A DNA stretch of 42,519 nt from Actinomycetota bacterium. GTDB lineage: Bacteria; Actinomycetota; UBA4738; HRBIN12. The notes beneath the pieces were generated by a model. The model was not told the DNA's origin. It saw only the letters and a list, made by a program, of their open reading frames with translations, and did not search any database. The stretch lies in the NCBI GenBank assembly GCA_005885035.1, contig VAXZ01000002.1, positions 1-42,519 on the forward strand, read 5' to 3'. Below, one piece after another: positions 22,741 to 34,987 of this stretch. How positions within the stretch are numbered: position 1 is the stretch's first letter; every line of letters starts with the position of its first letter. The position numbers and the translations under genes were made by a program.

Positions 22741-24592
22741 GCAACATCCTCACGATCGCATCCTCTAGCTCATCGGCCCAGATCGGGAGCCCCTGGACCT
22801 TCGAGAACGTCTTCGCGTCGGCAAGGAAGGCGGCCCGGATCAACATCGTGAGCTGTCCCGAATTGAGCTCCGGGATCAAGACCCGCCGGTACTTCGTCAC
22901 GACCTCGCCCGTGTTCGTCGGCATGGGGTTGAGCCACCGCAGGTGTGCCGTGGCCACCCGTTCGCCCGATCCTCGGACACGCTGGACCGCTGCGCGGATC
23001 GTCCCGGCCGTGGACCCCCACCCAAGCACCAACAGCTCGGCGTCCCCGGTCGGATCGTCGACCTCGAGGGGAGCGATGTCCGCCGCGATCCCGTCCACCT
23101 TCTCGCGGCGGATGTGGGTCATCCGCTCGTGGTTCTCGGCCTCGTAGCTGATGTCGCCCGTTCGGTCCTCGCGCTCGAGGCCCCCGATCCGATGCTCGAG
23201 GCCCGGGGTCCCCGGGATCGCCCAGGGCCGGGCGAGCCGTTCGTCGCGCGCGTACGGGAGGAAGTCCGAGCCGTTCGCCTTCGCGAACAGTGGGTCGATG
23301 GTCGGCAGCGCGTCGACGTCGGGAAGCAGCCACGGTTCGGACGAGTTCTGCAGGAAGCTGTCCGAGAGCAGGATCACTGGGCTGCGGTATCGGATCGCGA
23401 CGCGCGCCGCCTCCATGGCGACCGAGAAGCAATCGGCCGGCGACGAGGGGGCCACGATCGGGATCGGCGATTCCCCGTGGCGGCCGAACATCGCGTGCAA
23501 CAGGTCCCCTTGTTCGTTCTTGGTCGGCATCCCGGTGGAAGGGCCGGCGCGCATCACGTCGACCAGGATCATGGGCAGCTCCGTGATGACGGCGAGGCCG
23601 ATCGTCTCCGCCTTCAAGTCGATCCCGGGCCCGCTGGTGCCCGTGACCCCCAGGTGACCGGTGAACGCCGCTCCGAGGGCCATGTTGGCCGCGGCGATCT
23701 CGTCCTCAGCCTGGATCGTCACCACTCCGAAGTTCTTGTGCTTCGACAGCTCGTGCAAGAGGTCGGATGCGGGGGTGATGGGATAGCTGGCGTAGAACAA
23801 CGGCACGCCGCTTCGGACCGAGGCCGCGATCAGGCCCCACGCGAGCGCCTGCGATCCGGCCACGTTCCGGTAGGTCCCTGCGGTCACCGGCGCCGCCGCG
23901 ACGTGGATCTGATGCGCGAAGAGCTCGGTCGTCTCACCGAAGTTGTAGCCGGCATTGAACGATGCCACGTTCGCCTCGTAGATCTCCGGCTTGCCGCCGA
24001 ACTTCTTCTCCAACCACCGGAGCGTGACGTCGACGGGGCGTCCGTACATCCAGGAGACCAGGCCGAGGGCGAACATATTCTTCGACCGCTCGGCCTCCTT
24101 CTTGCCCACACCGAGGCTCTCGACGGCGCGAACGGTGATCGACGTCATCGGGACCGGGTAGATCTGATACCCGTCCAAGGTCCCGTCGGTCGTCGGGTCT
24201 GAGGCGTATCCAGCCTTCTCGAGGTTCCGCTGGGTGAACGAGTCCTCGTTGACGATGATCGTGCCGCCCCGCGCCACCTTGTCCAGGTCGGCTCGGAGCG
24301 CCGCCGGGTTCATCGCCACCAGGACGTCCGCATGGTCGCCGGGGGTCGTGACGTCGTTGTTCGCGAATTGGATCTGGAAGGCGGACACCCCGTGCACCGT
24401 GCCGGCCGGGGCACGGATCTCGGCCGGGAAGTCCGGCAGCGTCGCCAGATCGTTCCCGAGGATCGCGGTGGCATTGGTGAACCGGTCACCGGTCAACTGC
24501 ATCCCGTCTCCGGAGTCACCTGCGAACCGGATGACGACGTGGTCCCGCTCCTCGACGGTCTTGGTCATCGAACCGGTTGGCCGGGAGGCCAT
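22733..24592 (-). CDS. korA: 2-oxoacid:ferredoxin oxidoreductase subunit alpha (gamma-alpha fusion)
   Basis: A 619-residue protein. ATG 24592 is chosen over ATG 24568 because AAGGAG lies 5 nt before it. The N-terminal gamma domain has 'VVIRFAGDSGDGMQLTGDRFTNATAILGNDLATLPDFPAEIRAPAGT' (residues ~15-60). The alpha domain has 'PLFYASYPITPASDLLHELSKH', 'VVTIQAEDEIAAANMALGAAFTG', 'GTSGPGIDLKAETIGLAV', and the substrate-loop 'RAGPSTGMPTKNEQGDLLHAMFGRHGE'. The C-terminus ('NPMPTNTGEVVTKYRRVLIPELNSGQL') is typical of KorA. Pyruvate or branched-chain acids cannot be fully excluded. Confidence 0.94.
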   Translation of the reverse strand: MASRPTGSMTKTVEERDHVVIRFAGDSGDGMQLTGDRFTNATAILGNDLATLPDFPAEIRAPAGTVHGVSAFQIQFANNDVTTPGDHADVLVAMNPAALRADLDKVARGGTIIVNEDSFTQRNLEKAGYASDPTTDGTLDGYQIYPVPMTSITVRAVESLGVGKKEAERSKNMFALGLVSWMYGRPVDVTLRWLEKKFGGKPEIYEANVASFNAGYNFGETTELFAHQIHVAAAPVTAGTYRNVAGSQALAWGLIAASVRSGVPLFYASYPITPASDLLHELSKHKNFGVVTIQAEDEIAAANMALGAAFTGHLGVTGTSGPGIDLKAETIGLAVITELPMILVDVMRAGPSTGMPTKNEQGDLLHAMFGRHGESPIPIVAPSSPADCFSVAMEAARVAIRYRSPVILLSDSFLQNSSEPWLLPDVDALPTIDPLFAKANGSDFLPYARDERLARPWAIPGTPGLEHRIGGLEREDRTGDISYEAENHERMTHIRREKVDGIAADIAPLEVDDPTGDAELLVLGWGSTAGTIRAAVQRVRGSGERVATAHLRWLNPMPTNTGEVVTKYRRVLIPELNSGQLTMLIRAAFLADAKTFSKVQGLPIWADELEDAIVRMLHG

Positions 24593-24689
24593 ACGCTCCT
24601 TCTGGTTGCGGACGGGGTTGCGCTTGCTATCTAGCGTAGCGCGCCAGGTCGACAGCGACCGGGAACGGTGCGTTGTGTTTGTATGTGGC

Positions 24690-25622
24690 ATGCGCACGCA
24701 GCGATTGGGGGCCAAGGGTCCCGAGCTTTCGGTGATCGGATTCGGGGCGTGGGAGGCCGGCGGTGACGCCTGGGGTCCCAACCGGTCGGAGTCCGAGGTG
24801 ATGGATGCGATCCGTGCGGGGATCGACGCCGGGATGAACTGGGTCGACACCGCTGAGGTCTACGGCGATGGCGTGTCCGAGATGTTGGTCGGTAAGGCTC
24901 TCGCCGGGCGACGCGACAGCGTCCTCGTGGCGACGAAGGTAGCCCCGGCTCCCGAGGGGACGGGGTTCAGGCCCGAGCAGGTCCGGGCGGCTTGCGATGC
25001 CTCCCTCGGCCGGCTCGGGATCGACGTGATCGACCTCTACCAGCTCCATTGGCCGGGTGCGACCGGCGTCCCGGTCGAAGACACCTGGGGAGCGATGGGC
25101 GCCCTCGTCGATGCCGGCAAGGTCCGCTGGATCGGGGTGTCGAACTTCGATCGAGCGCTCATCGACCGGTGCCGCGCGGCTCGGCACGTCGATTCGCTGC
25201 AGCAGGAGTTCTCCCTCGTCCGCCTGGACGATCGCGAGCTGATCCGTTGGTGCGGCGAGGTCGGGATCGGCGTCCTCAGCTACTCACCGCTCGGCGCGGG
25301 ACTCCTCACCGGGGCACTCCGCCGGGAGGACGCCGAGGAGATCGACGACTGGCGTGCTTCCGACGGGCTCACGTCCGGTGCGCATCTCGACCTGGCGTTC
25401 GCCTTCGTCGACGGGATGCGACCGATCGCTGAACGGCTCGCGGTGAGCGTGCCGCAGCTCGCGCTCGCGTGGAACTGGCGTCAGCCGGGCGTCACGAGCG
25501 CCATCGCGGGGAGCCGCGACGCCGAGCACACTCGGTCAAACGCCGCGGCGGGGGATCTGGAGCTCGACGAGAGCACGCTCGCCGCGCTCGACGCCCTCAT
25601 CGAGGCGAGCGGGAGTCCCTAG
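24690..25622 (+). CDS. Aldo/keto reductase
   Basis: A 310-residue TIM-barrel NADPH-dependent reductase from ATG 24690. Catalytic tetrad regions are visible: D in 'GMNWVDTAEVYGDGVSEMLVGKAL' (Asp, Tyr), K in 'VLVATKVAP', and H in 'LYQLHWP'. 'IGVSNFD' and 'GVLSYSPLGAGLLTG' are class signatures, and 'SAIAGSRDAEHTRSNAAA' binds the NADP phosphate. Substrate unknown. It is divergent from korA (97-nt gap), and its TAG stop shares bases with the TAG stop of the convergent cNMP-binding gene. Confidence 0.92.
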   Translation: MRTQRLGAKGPELSVIGFGAWEAGGDAWGPNRSESEVMDAIRAGIDAGMNWVDTAEVYGDGVSEMLVGKALAGRRDSVLVATKVAPAPEGTGFRPEQVRAACDASLGRLGIDVIDLYQLHWPGATGVPVEDTWGAMGALVDAGKVRWIGVSNFDRALIDRCRAARHVDSLQQEFSLVRLDDRELIRWCGEVGIGVLSYSPLGAGLLTGALRREDAEEIDDWRASDGLTSGAHLDLAFAFVDGMRPIAERLAVSVPQLALAWNWRQPGVTSAIAGSRDAEHTRSNAAAGDLELDESTLAALDALIEASGSP

Positions 25623-26119
25623 CCTGATCGACGCTCCACCTGGCGGATCCGTCGAACGATCCCGTCGAGGATCTTCACCGACAGTTGGGGCTCGTCCTCG
25701 AGCAGCTTCCGGAGCGTCCGTCGGAAGAGTCGCACGACCCTTACGGGTGTGACGGCCGTGATCGAGGCCGTGCGCGGGCCGCCGTCGATCGTCGACAGCT
25801 CGCCGAAGAAGTCGCCCGGGAGGACCTCTCCGACCCGCCGACCGTTCCGGGTGACCTTGGCTCTGCCCTCCATGACCACGAAGAGCGTCTCCCCGAGGGA
25901 TCCCTCCCGCACGATCTCCTGGCCCGGGTCGAAGGCCAGTTCGTCGGCCTCGCGCGCCAGCCATCGGAGATGTTTCCTGGGGAGATCCGCGAACAATGGG
26001 ACGCCGGCGAAGGCGACCGCGGTCTCCCGCTTCGTGCGAGACGCCCGCACCTCGGGTTGGCGCATGGTCGATGCCCCCTTGGTATCGCGCATCACCATCT
26101 CGGGGAGGCTCTGGGTCAC
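25619..26119 (-). CDS. Cyclic-nucleotide-binding domain protein (CRP-like sensor without HTH)
   Basis: A 166-residue protein from GTG 26119. The cNMP domain runs from about residue 36: 'VPLFADLPRKHLRWLAREADELAFDPGQEIVREGSLGETLFVVMEGRAKVTRNGRRVGEVLPGDFFGELSTIDGGPRTASITAV'. The phosphate-binding cassette reads GDFFGELSTIDGGPRTAS, including the conserved GE and R. The C-terminus (FRRTLRKLLEDEPQLSVKILDGIVRRIRQ) is a helix without a recognisable DNA-binding motif. It may report cAMP to a partner. Confidence 0.9.
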   Translation of the reverse strand: MTQSLPEMVMRDTKGASTMRQPEVRASRTKRETAVAFAGVPLFADLPRKHLRWLAREADELAFDPGQEIVREGSLGETLFVVMEGRAKVTRNGRRVGEVLPGDFFGELSTIDGGPRTASITAVTPVRVVRLFRRTLRKLLEDEPQLSVKILDGIVRRIRQVERRSG

Positions 26120-26126
26120 GGCTCTG

Positions 26127-26132
26127 AGCCTA
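26127..26132 (-). promoter_or_regulatory. -10 box for leaderless cNMP-binding gene
   Basis: TAGGCT on the minus strand, 7 nt before GTG 26119. The 80-nt gap to metH (divergent, 26200) must hold both promoters. A weaker TACTCT lies 10 nt before the metH ATG. Confidence 0.55.
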
Positions 26133-26199
26133 GCGGGTATCCGGTCCGGGCCGCCAGCAACGATCTTCGCAGGTCGCTGCCGTTACTCTTTGTTCACCG

Positions 26200-29813
<3,614 letters not shown>

Positions 29814-29829
<16 letters not shown>

Positions 29830-30257
29830 CCCGGATCCTGACCCTGGCCTTGCAGGGTGACCGCGACGGAGTGGATCGCCTTCGTTAGCTCCAGGATCTG
29901 CTTCGACAGCTCGATGAGCTGATCGTTCTGAGCTTCTTCGAACTGGACGATCTTCCACTGGTTGTCCGCCAGGACCTGACGCTTCTCGTCCGCCCGGTTC
30001 TGGCTGATCATCACGAACGTCGACAGGAAGATCGCCTCGAGCGACACGATCATGGTCAGCAGGCCGAACGGGTACTTCTCCACGCGCAGCCCGATCCACA
30101 GCCCGAACCAGATGATCGAGACGTAGACGAAGGCCATCGATCCGGCGAAGCGCGTGATGGAGTCGGCGATCCGGTTCTGAACGTTGGCTGCTCTTTGCGC
30201 GACGTGTCGTTGGAGCGCGGGGTGCTGGACGGGGCCAACGGACGGGCGGATGCTCAC
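29814..30257 (-). CDS. DUF1003 family membrane protein
   Basis: A 147-residue protein from GTG 30257 behind AAGGAG. Two hydrophobic helices ('[21 protein letters not shown]', '[26 protein letters not shown]') are followed by a polar helix '[41 protein letters not shown]' likely to form a coiled coil. The '[26 protein letters not shown]' stretch is the DUF1003 signature. Function unknown. The stop lies inside the end of metH on the other strand. Confidence 0.88.
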
Positions 30258-30313
30258 GGACGTTCTCCTTTCAACCGGTCAAGGGAGACCGTACGGCGGG
30301 GAGCCCGGAAACG

Positions 30314-30986
30314 GTGGAAGACGAAGCAGTAGGGTCGAGACGTCGACACGATCGTTCGGCCGCCCGAGGCTCCTCCAGATGGGCCGACCGCCTCGACAGC
30401 CAAGCGTCGGCGATGGCCGCGACGCGCGGCTGGAATCGTCGTCCTTCTCCTATTCGTTGCGATCGTCGGTGGGATCGCTTGGGTATCGAATGTCGAGCCA
30501 CTCGGGCGTGGCAGTTTCGAGTCTGCCATCCAGGACCCGCGCGCGAACGCGTCGGAGCGCAACGTCGACGCGTTCGGCGTGTCCGGACTGATCAACACCG
30601 TCAAAGTCGGGAAAGGGACGACGTTCACGTACCAGGTCTCGATCCGGAACGACGGCCCCATCCCGGTGACCATCAAAGACATCGGCATGAGGGGCGCAGC
30701 GGTCACGACGCGCGTCGTCGCCGTGAACAGCCACCCCTACGAGAACGGCGGTCCACCGCGCGGCTTCATGCCCTTCGCTGCATTCCGTCTCGACCCGGCG
30801 CAGGAAGCCTTCATCGAGATGGAAGCAGATGTGGCGGCCAACGCCTGTGTCGAAGGGCCTGGATACACCTCATGGTTCCAGGAGCCGATCACGTACACGA
30901 TCTTCGGCATCACGCGCCATTCCCTTGTCGAAACGGGCACGGAGATCCGAATCGAAGGGGCCCGCAGAACCGCGTCGGGATGCTAA
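30314..30986 (+). CDS. Membrane-anchored extracellular protein, unknown function, one-base frameshift near 30332
   Basis: The main frame (30333-30986) has no ATG, GTG or TTG before its transmembrane helix. Dropping one G from the GGG run at 30332-30334 joins it to GTG 30314, giving VEDEAVGRDVDTIVRPPEAPPDG, a basic RRRWPRR stop-transfer patch, one helix (AAGIVVLLLFVAIVGGIAWV), and an extracellular beta-rich domain ('GTTFTYQVSIRNDGPIPVTIKDIGM', 'PITYTIFGITRHSLVETGTEIRIEG') with two Cys that could pair. About 223 residues in all. The shift may be a homopolymer error. A start inside the main frame (GTG 30579) would lose the helix and is unlikely. Confidence 0.68.
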
Positions 30987-31001
30987 CAGTGACCGGAAGC
31001 G

Positions 31002-31322
31002 CTAGTGGAACGAGTGGCCGCAGGCGCATCCGCCTTGGGCGGCCGGGTTGTCGATCGTGAAGCCCGTCTGCTCCAGCGAGTCGATGAAATCGACCGTCGC
31101 TTGTGAGAGGTACGGGACCGACAGCTTGTCGATCACGACGCGGACCCCGTGCTGCTCTTCGCTCGCGTCCTTCTCGGTGACCTGGTCGTCCAGGTACATC
31201 GCGTAGCGGAGACCGGAACACCCCCCCGGCTGCACCGCGACGCGCAACGCGATGTCCGCGCGCCCTTCCTCGACGAGGAGCTCCTTCACCTTGCCGGCCG
31301 CAGCCGGTGTGAGCGTCAGCAT
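31002..31322 (-). CDS. A-type Fe-S carrier (ErpA/IscA/HesB family)
   Basis: A 106-residue protein. ATG 31322 is chosen over an upstream in-frame start (31376) because GGAGG stands just before it and family members begin with LTLTPAAAGKV. The three cluster cysteines are present: one in 'QPGGCSGLRYAMYLDD' and two in the C-terminal 'GGCACGHSF'. The family takes a Fe-S cluster from the assembly scaffold to target proteins. It is apart from the SUF operon but is its expected partner. Confidence 0.95.
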   Translation of the reverse strand: MLTLTPAAAGKVKELLVEEGRADIALRVAVQPGGCSGLRYAMYLDDQVTEKDASEEQHGVRVVIDKLSVPYLSQATVDFIDSLEQTGFTIDNPAAQGGCACGHSFH

Positions 31323-31365
31323 CGATCCTCCGCGATGGCTCAGTGGGTTCTTCCCGAACGTCACA

Positions 31366-31371
31366 AGTCTA
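31366..31371 (-). promoter_or_regulatory. -10 box for the ErpA/IscA-type gene
   Basis: TAGACT on the minus strand, giving a roughly 35-nt leader with GGAGG before ATG 31322. It is the same hexamer as for sufB and hddA. No suf-type operator is visible beside it. Confidence 0.45.
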
Positions 31372-31391
31372 CCCATGGACGCGCGAGAACC

Positions 31392-31874
31392 CTACCCAGC
31401 GGGTCGAGTTTCCGTGAAGGGCGCGACCAGCGCTCCGGCGACGCGTGCGAGCTCCTCGGGGGCGATGGGGAACACGGAATCGGGCGTTCCCGCTGCGGCC
31501 CAAACCCTATCGAAGCCCATGAGGTCAGGGTCCGCGAAACAACGGAGCCGGGTCGGATGGCCGAAAGGCGGCGTGCCCCCGATCGCGTACCCGGTGGCCG
31601 CGCGAACCTCGTCCGCGGTCGCCTTGCGCGGATCGGCGGCCCCGCACAAGGCCGCCAGCTTGGCCGGATCGACCCGGTTCCCCCCGGCCGTCAGCGCGAG
31701 CACCGGCTCGCTCCCGGCGACGAACACGAGGGACTTCACGATCTGACCCACATCGCAGCCGATCGCGCGAGCGGCATCGTCGGCCGTTCGCGTCCCCTCG
31801 GGGAATCGCCGGACGTCCGGGGCGAGACCGGCGGCGGCGGCCGCCTCGGCGAAGCGGCCGGCGGCGTCGTTCAC
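31392..31874 (-). CDS. YbaK/EbsC-type aminoacyl-tRNA deacylase
   Basis: A 160-residue protein from GTG 31874, coupled to the glycerate kinase stop. Core signature: 'GCDVGQIVKSLVFVAGSEPVLALTAGGNRVDPAKLAALCGA' with the catalytic-site Lys in VKSLVF, 'ADEVRAATGYAIGGTPPFGH', and 'MGFDRVWAAAGTPDSVFPIAPEEL'. The family hydrolyses mischarged tRNAs (prolyl-tRNA-type editing). The exact substrate cannot be told. Confidence 0.92.
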   Translation of the reverse strand: MNDAAGRFAEAAAAAGLAPDVRRFPEGTRTADDAARAIGCDVGQIVKSLVFVAGSEPVLALTAGGNRVDPAKLAALCGAADPRKATADEVRAATGYAIGGTPPFGHPTRLRCFADPDLMGFDRVWAAAGTPDSVFPIAPEELARVAGALVAPFTETRPAG

Positions 31875-32995
31875 GGCTGGACGTCCTGCCTGATGTCCTG
31901 CGCGAGCTCCTCCGCAACCAGCTCGACCGAACGGCGCGCGTCATCGGTCGCGCGATCGGGCCCGACGCGATCGACGAGCGATCGCACGAGGACCCCCTCA
32001 GGGTGGACCCGGGCGGAGCCGCACACGACCGCGACCGTGATGCGTGCGAGCTCGGCCGCGCGCATCACGCCGGCCGGCACTTTGCCGTGCAGCGACTGCT
32101 CGTCGAAGGTCCCTTCCCCCGTGACGACCAGATCCGCTCCGCGGATCTGGTCGTCGAACCCGACCGCCTCCATCACCGCGTCCACCCCGGGTCGTAAGGA
32201 CGCCCCGCAGAAAGCGAGCAACCCGAACCCCAGTCCGCCTGCCGCGCCTGCCCCAGGCTCGTGTTGGACGTCGAGGCCGAGGTCCCGGTACACGACCGCG
32301 GCGAGGTGACCGAGCGCGCGATCCAGGTCCCAGACATCCTCGGGGGACGCACCCTTCTGGGGGCCGTACGTGGCGCTCGCGCCCGTCGGGCCACAGAGGG
32401 GGTTGTCGACGTCGGTCAGGCCGACGCAGTCCACCGTAGCGAGGCGCGGATCGATGCCGCGGGCATCGATCCGCGCCAGGTTCAGCAGCGCCGCTCCCCC
32501 TTCCGGGATCGCCTCTCCCTCCGCGTCGAGGAACCGGATCCCGAGGGCGCGTGCCATCCCCGTTCCGCCGTCGTTCGTCGCCGATCCGCCGAGACCGACG
32601 AGCAGCCGGTCGACGTCTTGATCCAGGAGCGCACGCATCAGATCGCCGGTGCCGCGGCTCGTCGTCCGACACGGATCCCACCGAGCCTGCGTCAACAGCT
32701 GCAGCCCGGACGCACGCGCCATCTCCACCACGCCCGTGCGACCTCGCACCCCCGCCTCTGCGTCGAGCGGGTCCCCATCGGGACCGGTCGCCCTCAGCTC
32801 GATACGACGGAAGCCCGGGTCGGGGTCGGCGTCGGGCACCAGGGCGTCGAGGGTGCCCTCGCCTCCGTCCGCCAACGGCTCGAGCACCAAGACGTCGCTG
32901 GGGCGGGCTCGCCGCCAGCCACGCGCGATCGCGTCGGCCGCTTGCCGCGCGGTGAGGGTGCCTCGGAACTTGTCCGGGCAGACCAGGACGCGCAT
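31871..32995 (-). CDS. Glycerate kinase (GlxK/GarK family)
   Basis: A 374-residue protein from ATG 32995 (TACAGT box 6 nt upstream; an earlier in-frame start at 33067 would lie before that box). Opening 'VLVCPDKFRGTLTARQAADAIARGWRRARP' and 'PLADGGEGTLDAL' bind substrate. 'LLVGLGGSATNDGGTGMARALG', 'VDNPLCGPTGASATYGPQKGA' and 'ADLVVTGEGTFDEQSLHGKVPAGV' are family hallmarks. It phosphorylates D-glycerate with ATP, feeding glyoxylate or serine carbon into glycolysis. Confidence 0.94.
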   Translation of the reverse strand: MRVLVCPDKFRGTLTARQAADAIARGWRRARPSDVLVLEPLADGGEGTLDALVPDADPDPGFRRIELRATGPDGDPLDAEAGVRGRTGVVEMARASGLQLLTQARWDPCRTTSRGTGDLMRALLDQDVDRLLVGLGGSATNDGGTGMARALGIRFLDAEGEAIPEGGAALLNLARIDARGIDPRLATVDCVGLTDVDNPLCGPTGASATYGPQKGASPEDVWDLDRALGHLAAVVYRDLGLDVQHEPGAGAAGGLGFGLLAFCGASLRPGVDAVMEAVGFDDQIRGADLVVTGEGTFDEQSLHGKVPAGVMRAAELARITVAVVCGSARVHPEGVLVRSLVDRVGPDRATDDARRSVELVAEELAQDIRQDVQP

Positions 32996-33001
32996 CGCGC
33001 G

Positions 33002-33011
33002 ACTGTACACT
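33002..33011. promoter_or_regulatory. Overlapping divergent -10 boxes (ACTGTACACT)
   Basis: Minus-strand TACAGT (33002-33007) is 6 nt before glycerate kinase ATG 32995 (leaderless). Plus-strand TACACT (33006-33011) would start a roughly 50-nt leader with AGGAGG for GTG 33070. The two hexamers share two bases, so the two RNA polymerases would compete. Confidence 0.5.
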
Positions 33012-33069
33012 TCGCGCGAGTTCGGCCCGTGGGCCGGTCCGGACGCCCGCTGCAGGAGGATACGCACAG

Positions 33070-33912
33070 GTGGCGATCGGTCGAGAAGAGCTGCTGGGCA
33101 TCGCTCATGCGGAGCGGCAACGTCTGGGGCGCATGATCCAGTTCGCCGAACCCGACTCCTGGGAGCGGCCCAGCGCAGACCCCGGGTGGTGGAACCGTGA
33201 CGTGATGGCTCACCTGATGGCCGGGGACACGGCGGCCGCGCAGTTGGTGGCCGGAGAACCTGCCGAGGAGCTCGAAGAGTATCGCGAACAGCTCGGCGAC
33301 GAGCCGTTCACCGTGGATGGCTGGAACGCCTGGACGGTGAACCGTCGCTCCGGGCTCGAGACGCGGGCGATCTTGGGCACGTGGGGCGAGGCTGCCGAAT
33401 CGTTCCTCGTCTACTGCTCGAAACTCGATGACGATGATTGGCAGAACGCTCGGTACCCGTGGATCGCCGGAGACATCGCGGCGCGATACCTCGTGCAGTC
33501 TCGGATCGTCGAATGGTTCCTGCACGGCGAGGACATGCGCGCGACGAACGGGGTCGGGAACGGCTGGCAACTCGGGTGGCAGCACTGGCCGGTCTACCTC
33601 ACGATCGATCTAGCCGTACGCATGCTCCCCTGGGCGCTCGGTCAGGCAGGACACGACCTTTCAGGCCAGAGCGTCCAGATCGACGTCGAGGGCCCGGGCG
33701 AGGGATCGTGGCACCACGGTCTGGGGATCGGCGAGGTCCCTGACCCCGATCGCGAGCCGGACGCGATGATCGTGGGACGCGCGCCCCAGTTCGCGCTCGT
33801 CGCGGGCAAGCGTCTGAACCCTGACGAGGTCCTCGCTTCCGGCAACGTCGTGCTCGGCGGCGACGTGGACATCGCCGATCTGATCATCCGGACGATCCGC
33901 GCCTACCCGTAG
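33070..33912 (+). CDS. Mycothiol-dependent maleylpyruvate-isomerase-fold (DinB-like) protein
   Basis: A 280-residue protein from GTG 33070. N-terminal helical-bundle sequence 'IGREELLGIAHAERQRLGRMIQFAEPDSWERPSADPGWWNRDVMAHLMAGDTAAAQLV' matches the TIGR03083/MDMPI type with a metal His in 'RDVMAHLM', and 'YLVQSRIVEWFLHGEDMR' supplies further conserved His and Glu. The C-terminal half resembles the MDMPI C-terminal domain. Such proteins often use mycothiol, the actinobacterial thiol. Substrate unknown. Confidence 0.85.
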   Translation: MAIGREELLGIAHAERQRLGRMIQFAEPDSWERPSADPGWWNRDVMAHLMAGDTAAAQLVAGEPAEELEEYREQLGDEPFTVDGWNAWTVNRRSGLETRAILGTWGEAAESFLVYCSKLDDDDWQNARYPWIAGDIAARYLVQSRIVEWFLHGEDMRATNGVGNGWQLGWQHWPVYLTIDLAVRMLPWALGQAGHDLSGQSVQIDVEGPGEGSWHHGLGIGEVPDPDREPDAMIVGRAPQFALVAGKRLNPDEVLASGNVVLGGDVDIADLIIRTIRAYP

Positions 33913-33913
33913 C

Positions 33914-34909
33914 TCACGACCGTTCGACCACCAATCGGCGCACGCGCCTGGTCAGCGCGCCGAAGCGATACTTGTACGCGTAGTCCCCCTTCAGGAGATC
34001 GAAGACGGTACATCCCTCGTCGATCGCGAGGCGGATGTCCTCTGCAACCAGCACCATGCCCGGCGCGAGCGAGCCCCACGCGCGATCGAAGGCCGAGTTG
34101 TAGAGGTAAGAGGTCCCGTCGCAGACGAAGCCGATCGTGCCCGCAGCCAGCTGCCCGCCGACCTCGATGAAGGTCAATCGGAAGACATGCTCGGGCAGGA
34201 ACGCCGCGGCCAGGCGGCGGAAGAAGATCTCCATCCCGGGAACCATGAACACACCCTTCGGACCCTCGCTCATCCGATGGAGCTCGACGAACCGGTCGAG
34301 CAGGCGTTCGAGTGAATCCCGGTCCGCAACGATGATCCGGAACGGGCCAGCCTCGGCTTCCAGCTTCTTGGCCTTGCGACGGATCTCGTGACGGAGCTTG
34401 GCGGGAAGGGACTCGAGGTATCCATCCCACGTGGGCGGAAGCGAAAGGAACGGAGCGATCCCGTTCTGGTCGTCCTCCTCCCGTACGACGAGCCCCTCAT
34501 CGTTGGCGGCCTCACGGAGGAGACCGAGCCACGCTCGGTCCTCCGCGAGGCCGCGCAGGTCGGCCGAGCGCCAATCGTCGCGTTGAACCAACGCCGCCCA
34601 CAGTTCCTTCGCCACCTGCGCTTGCATCGAAGGCTCGCCGACGGGCCCCATGTAGTCGGTCACCTCCGTTCCGCCCAGGAATCGGAGCGTGTCGTCCGCC
34701 CGTTCGAACGCCACGGCGGCGACCTGACGCCCGTCCTCATCCTCCGCGAACGTGAGCAGGAGGTGGTCGGGCGTCTCGCCGAACTCTTCCCAGTAGAGCT
34801 TCAGGAAGGCGGGCCGATGGAAGATCGTCCCAGCGGGATCCACGCGAGCGAGATCCGTCCAGTCACGCCGCTGGAAGTCACGGGCATCCTCGCTGAAGAC
34901 CACGCGCAC
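33914..34909 (-). CDS. CelD/BioF2-like GNAT acyltransferase
   Basis: A 331-residue protein from GTG 34909. Features: 'DPAGTIFHRPAFLKLYWEEFGE', 'LPAKLRHEIRRKAKKLEAEAGPFRIIVADRDSLERLLDRFVELHRMSEGPKG' (the CelD/FemAB-like linker and helix), and 'LTFIEVGGQLAAGTIGFVCDGTSYLYNSAFDRAWGSLAPGMVLVAEDIRLAIDEGCTVFDLLKGDYAYKYRFG' (GNAT core ending in the KxxYKxxFG motif). Members act in cell-envelope or polysaccharide modification. Substrate unknown. It ends 1 nt from the convergent MDMPI gene. Confidence 0.87.
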   Translation of the reverse strand: MRVVFSEDARDFQRRDWTDLARVDPAGTIFHRPAFLKLYWEEFGETPDHLLLTFAEDEDGRQVAAVAFERADDTLRFLGGTEVTDYMGPVGEPSMQAQVAKELWAALVQRDDWRSADLRGLAEDRAWLGLLREAANDEGLVVREEDDQNGIAPFLSLPPTWDGYLESLPAKLRHEIRRKAKKLEAEAGPFRIIVADRDSLERLLDRFVELHRMSEGPKGVFMVPGMEIFFRRLAAAFLPEHVFRLTFIEVGGQLAAGTIGFVCDGTSYLYNSAFDRAWGSLAPGMVLVAEDIRLAIDEGCTVFDLLKGDYAYKYRFGALTRRVRRLVVERS

Positions 34910-34915
34910 CGGTTC

Positions 34916-34921
34916 ATCGTA
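34916..34921 (-). promoter_or_regulatory. -10 box for leaderless CelD-like gene
   Basis: TACGAT on the minus strand, exactly 6 nt before GTG 34909, in the 78-nt gap after sufU. It implies transcription separate from the SUF operon. Confidence 0.55.
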
Positions 34922-34987
34922 CGGGCGGGTGCGGCGACCAGGCCTCGCGTCGGGGTCGCCGCTCCCCCTTCGAACCGCGAACGTCCC

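Noticed and set aside
26120-26199. Possible cobalamin riboswitch before metH
   Set aside because: The gap is 80 nt and also holds the divergent cNMP promoter. This is too short for a B12 riboswitch, and no B12-box-like sequence was seen.
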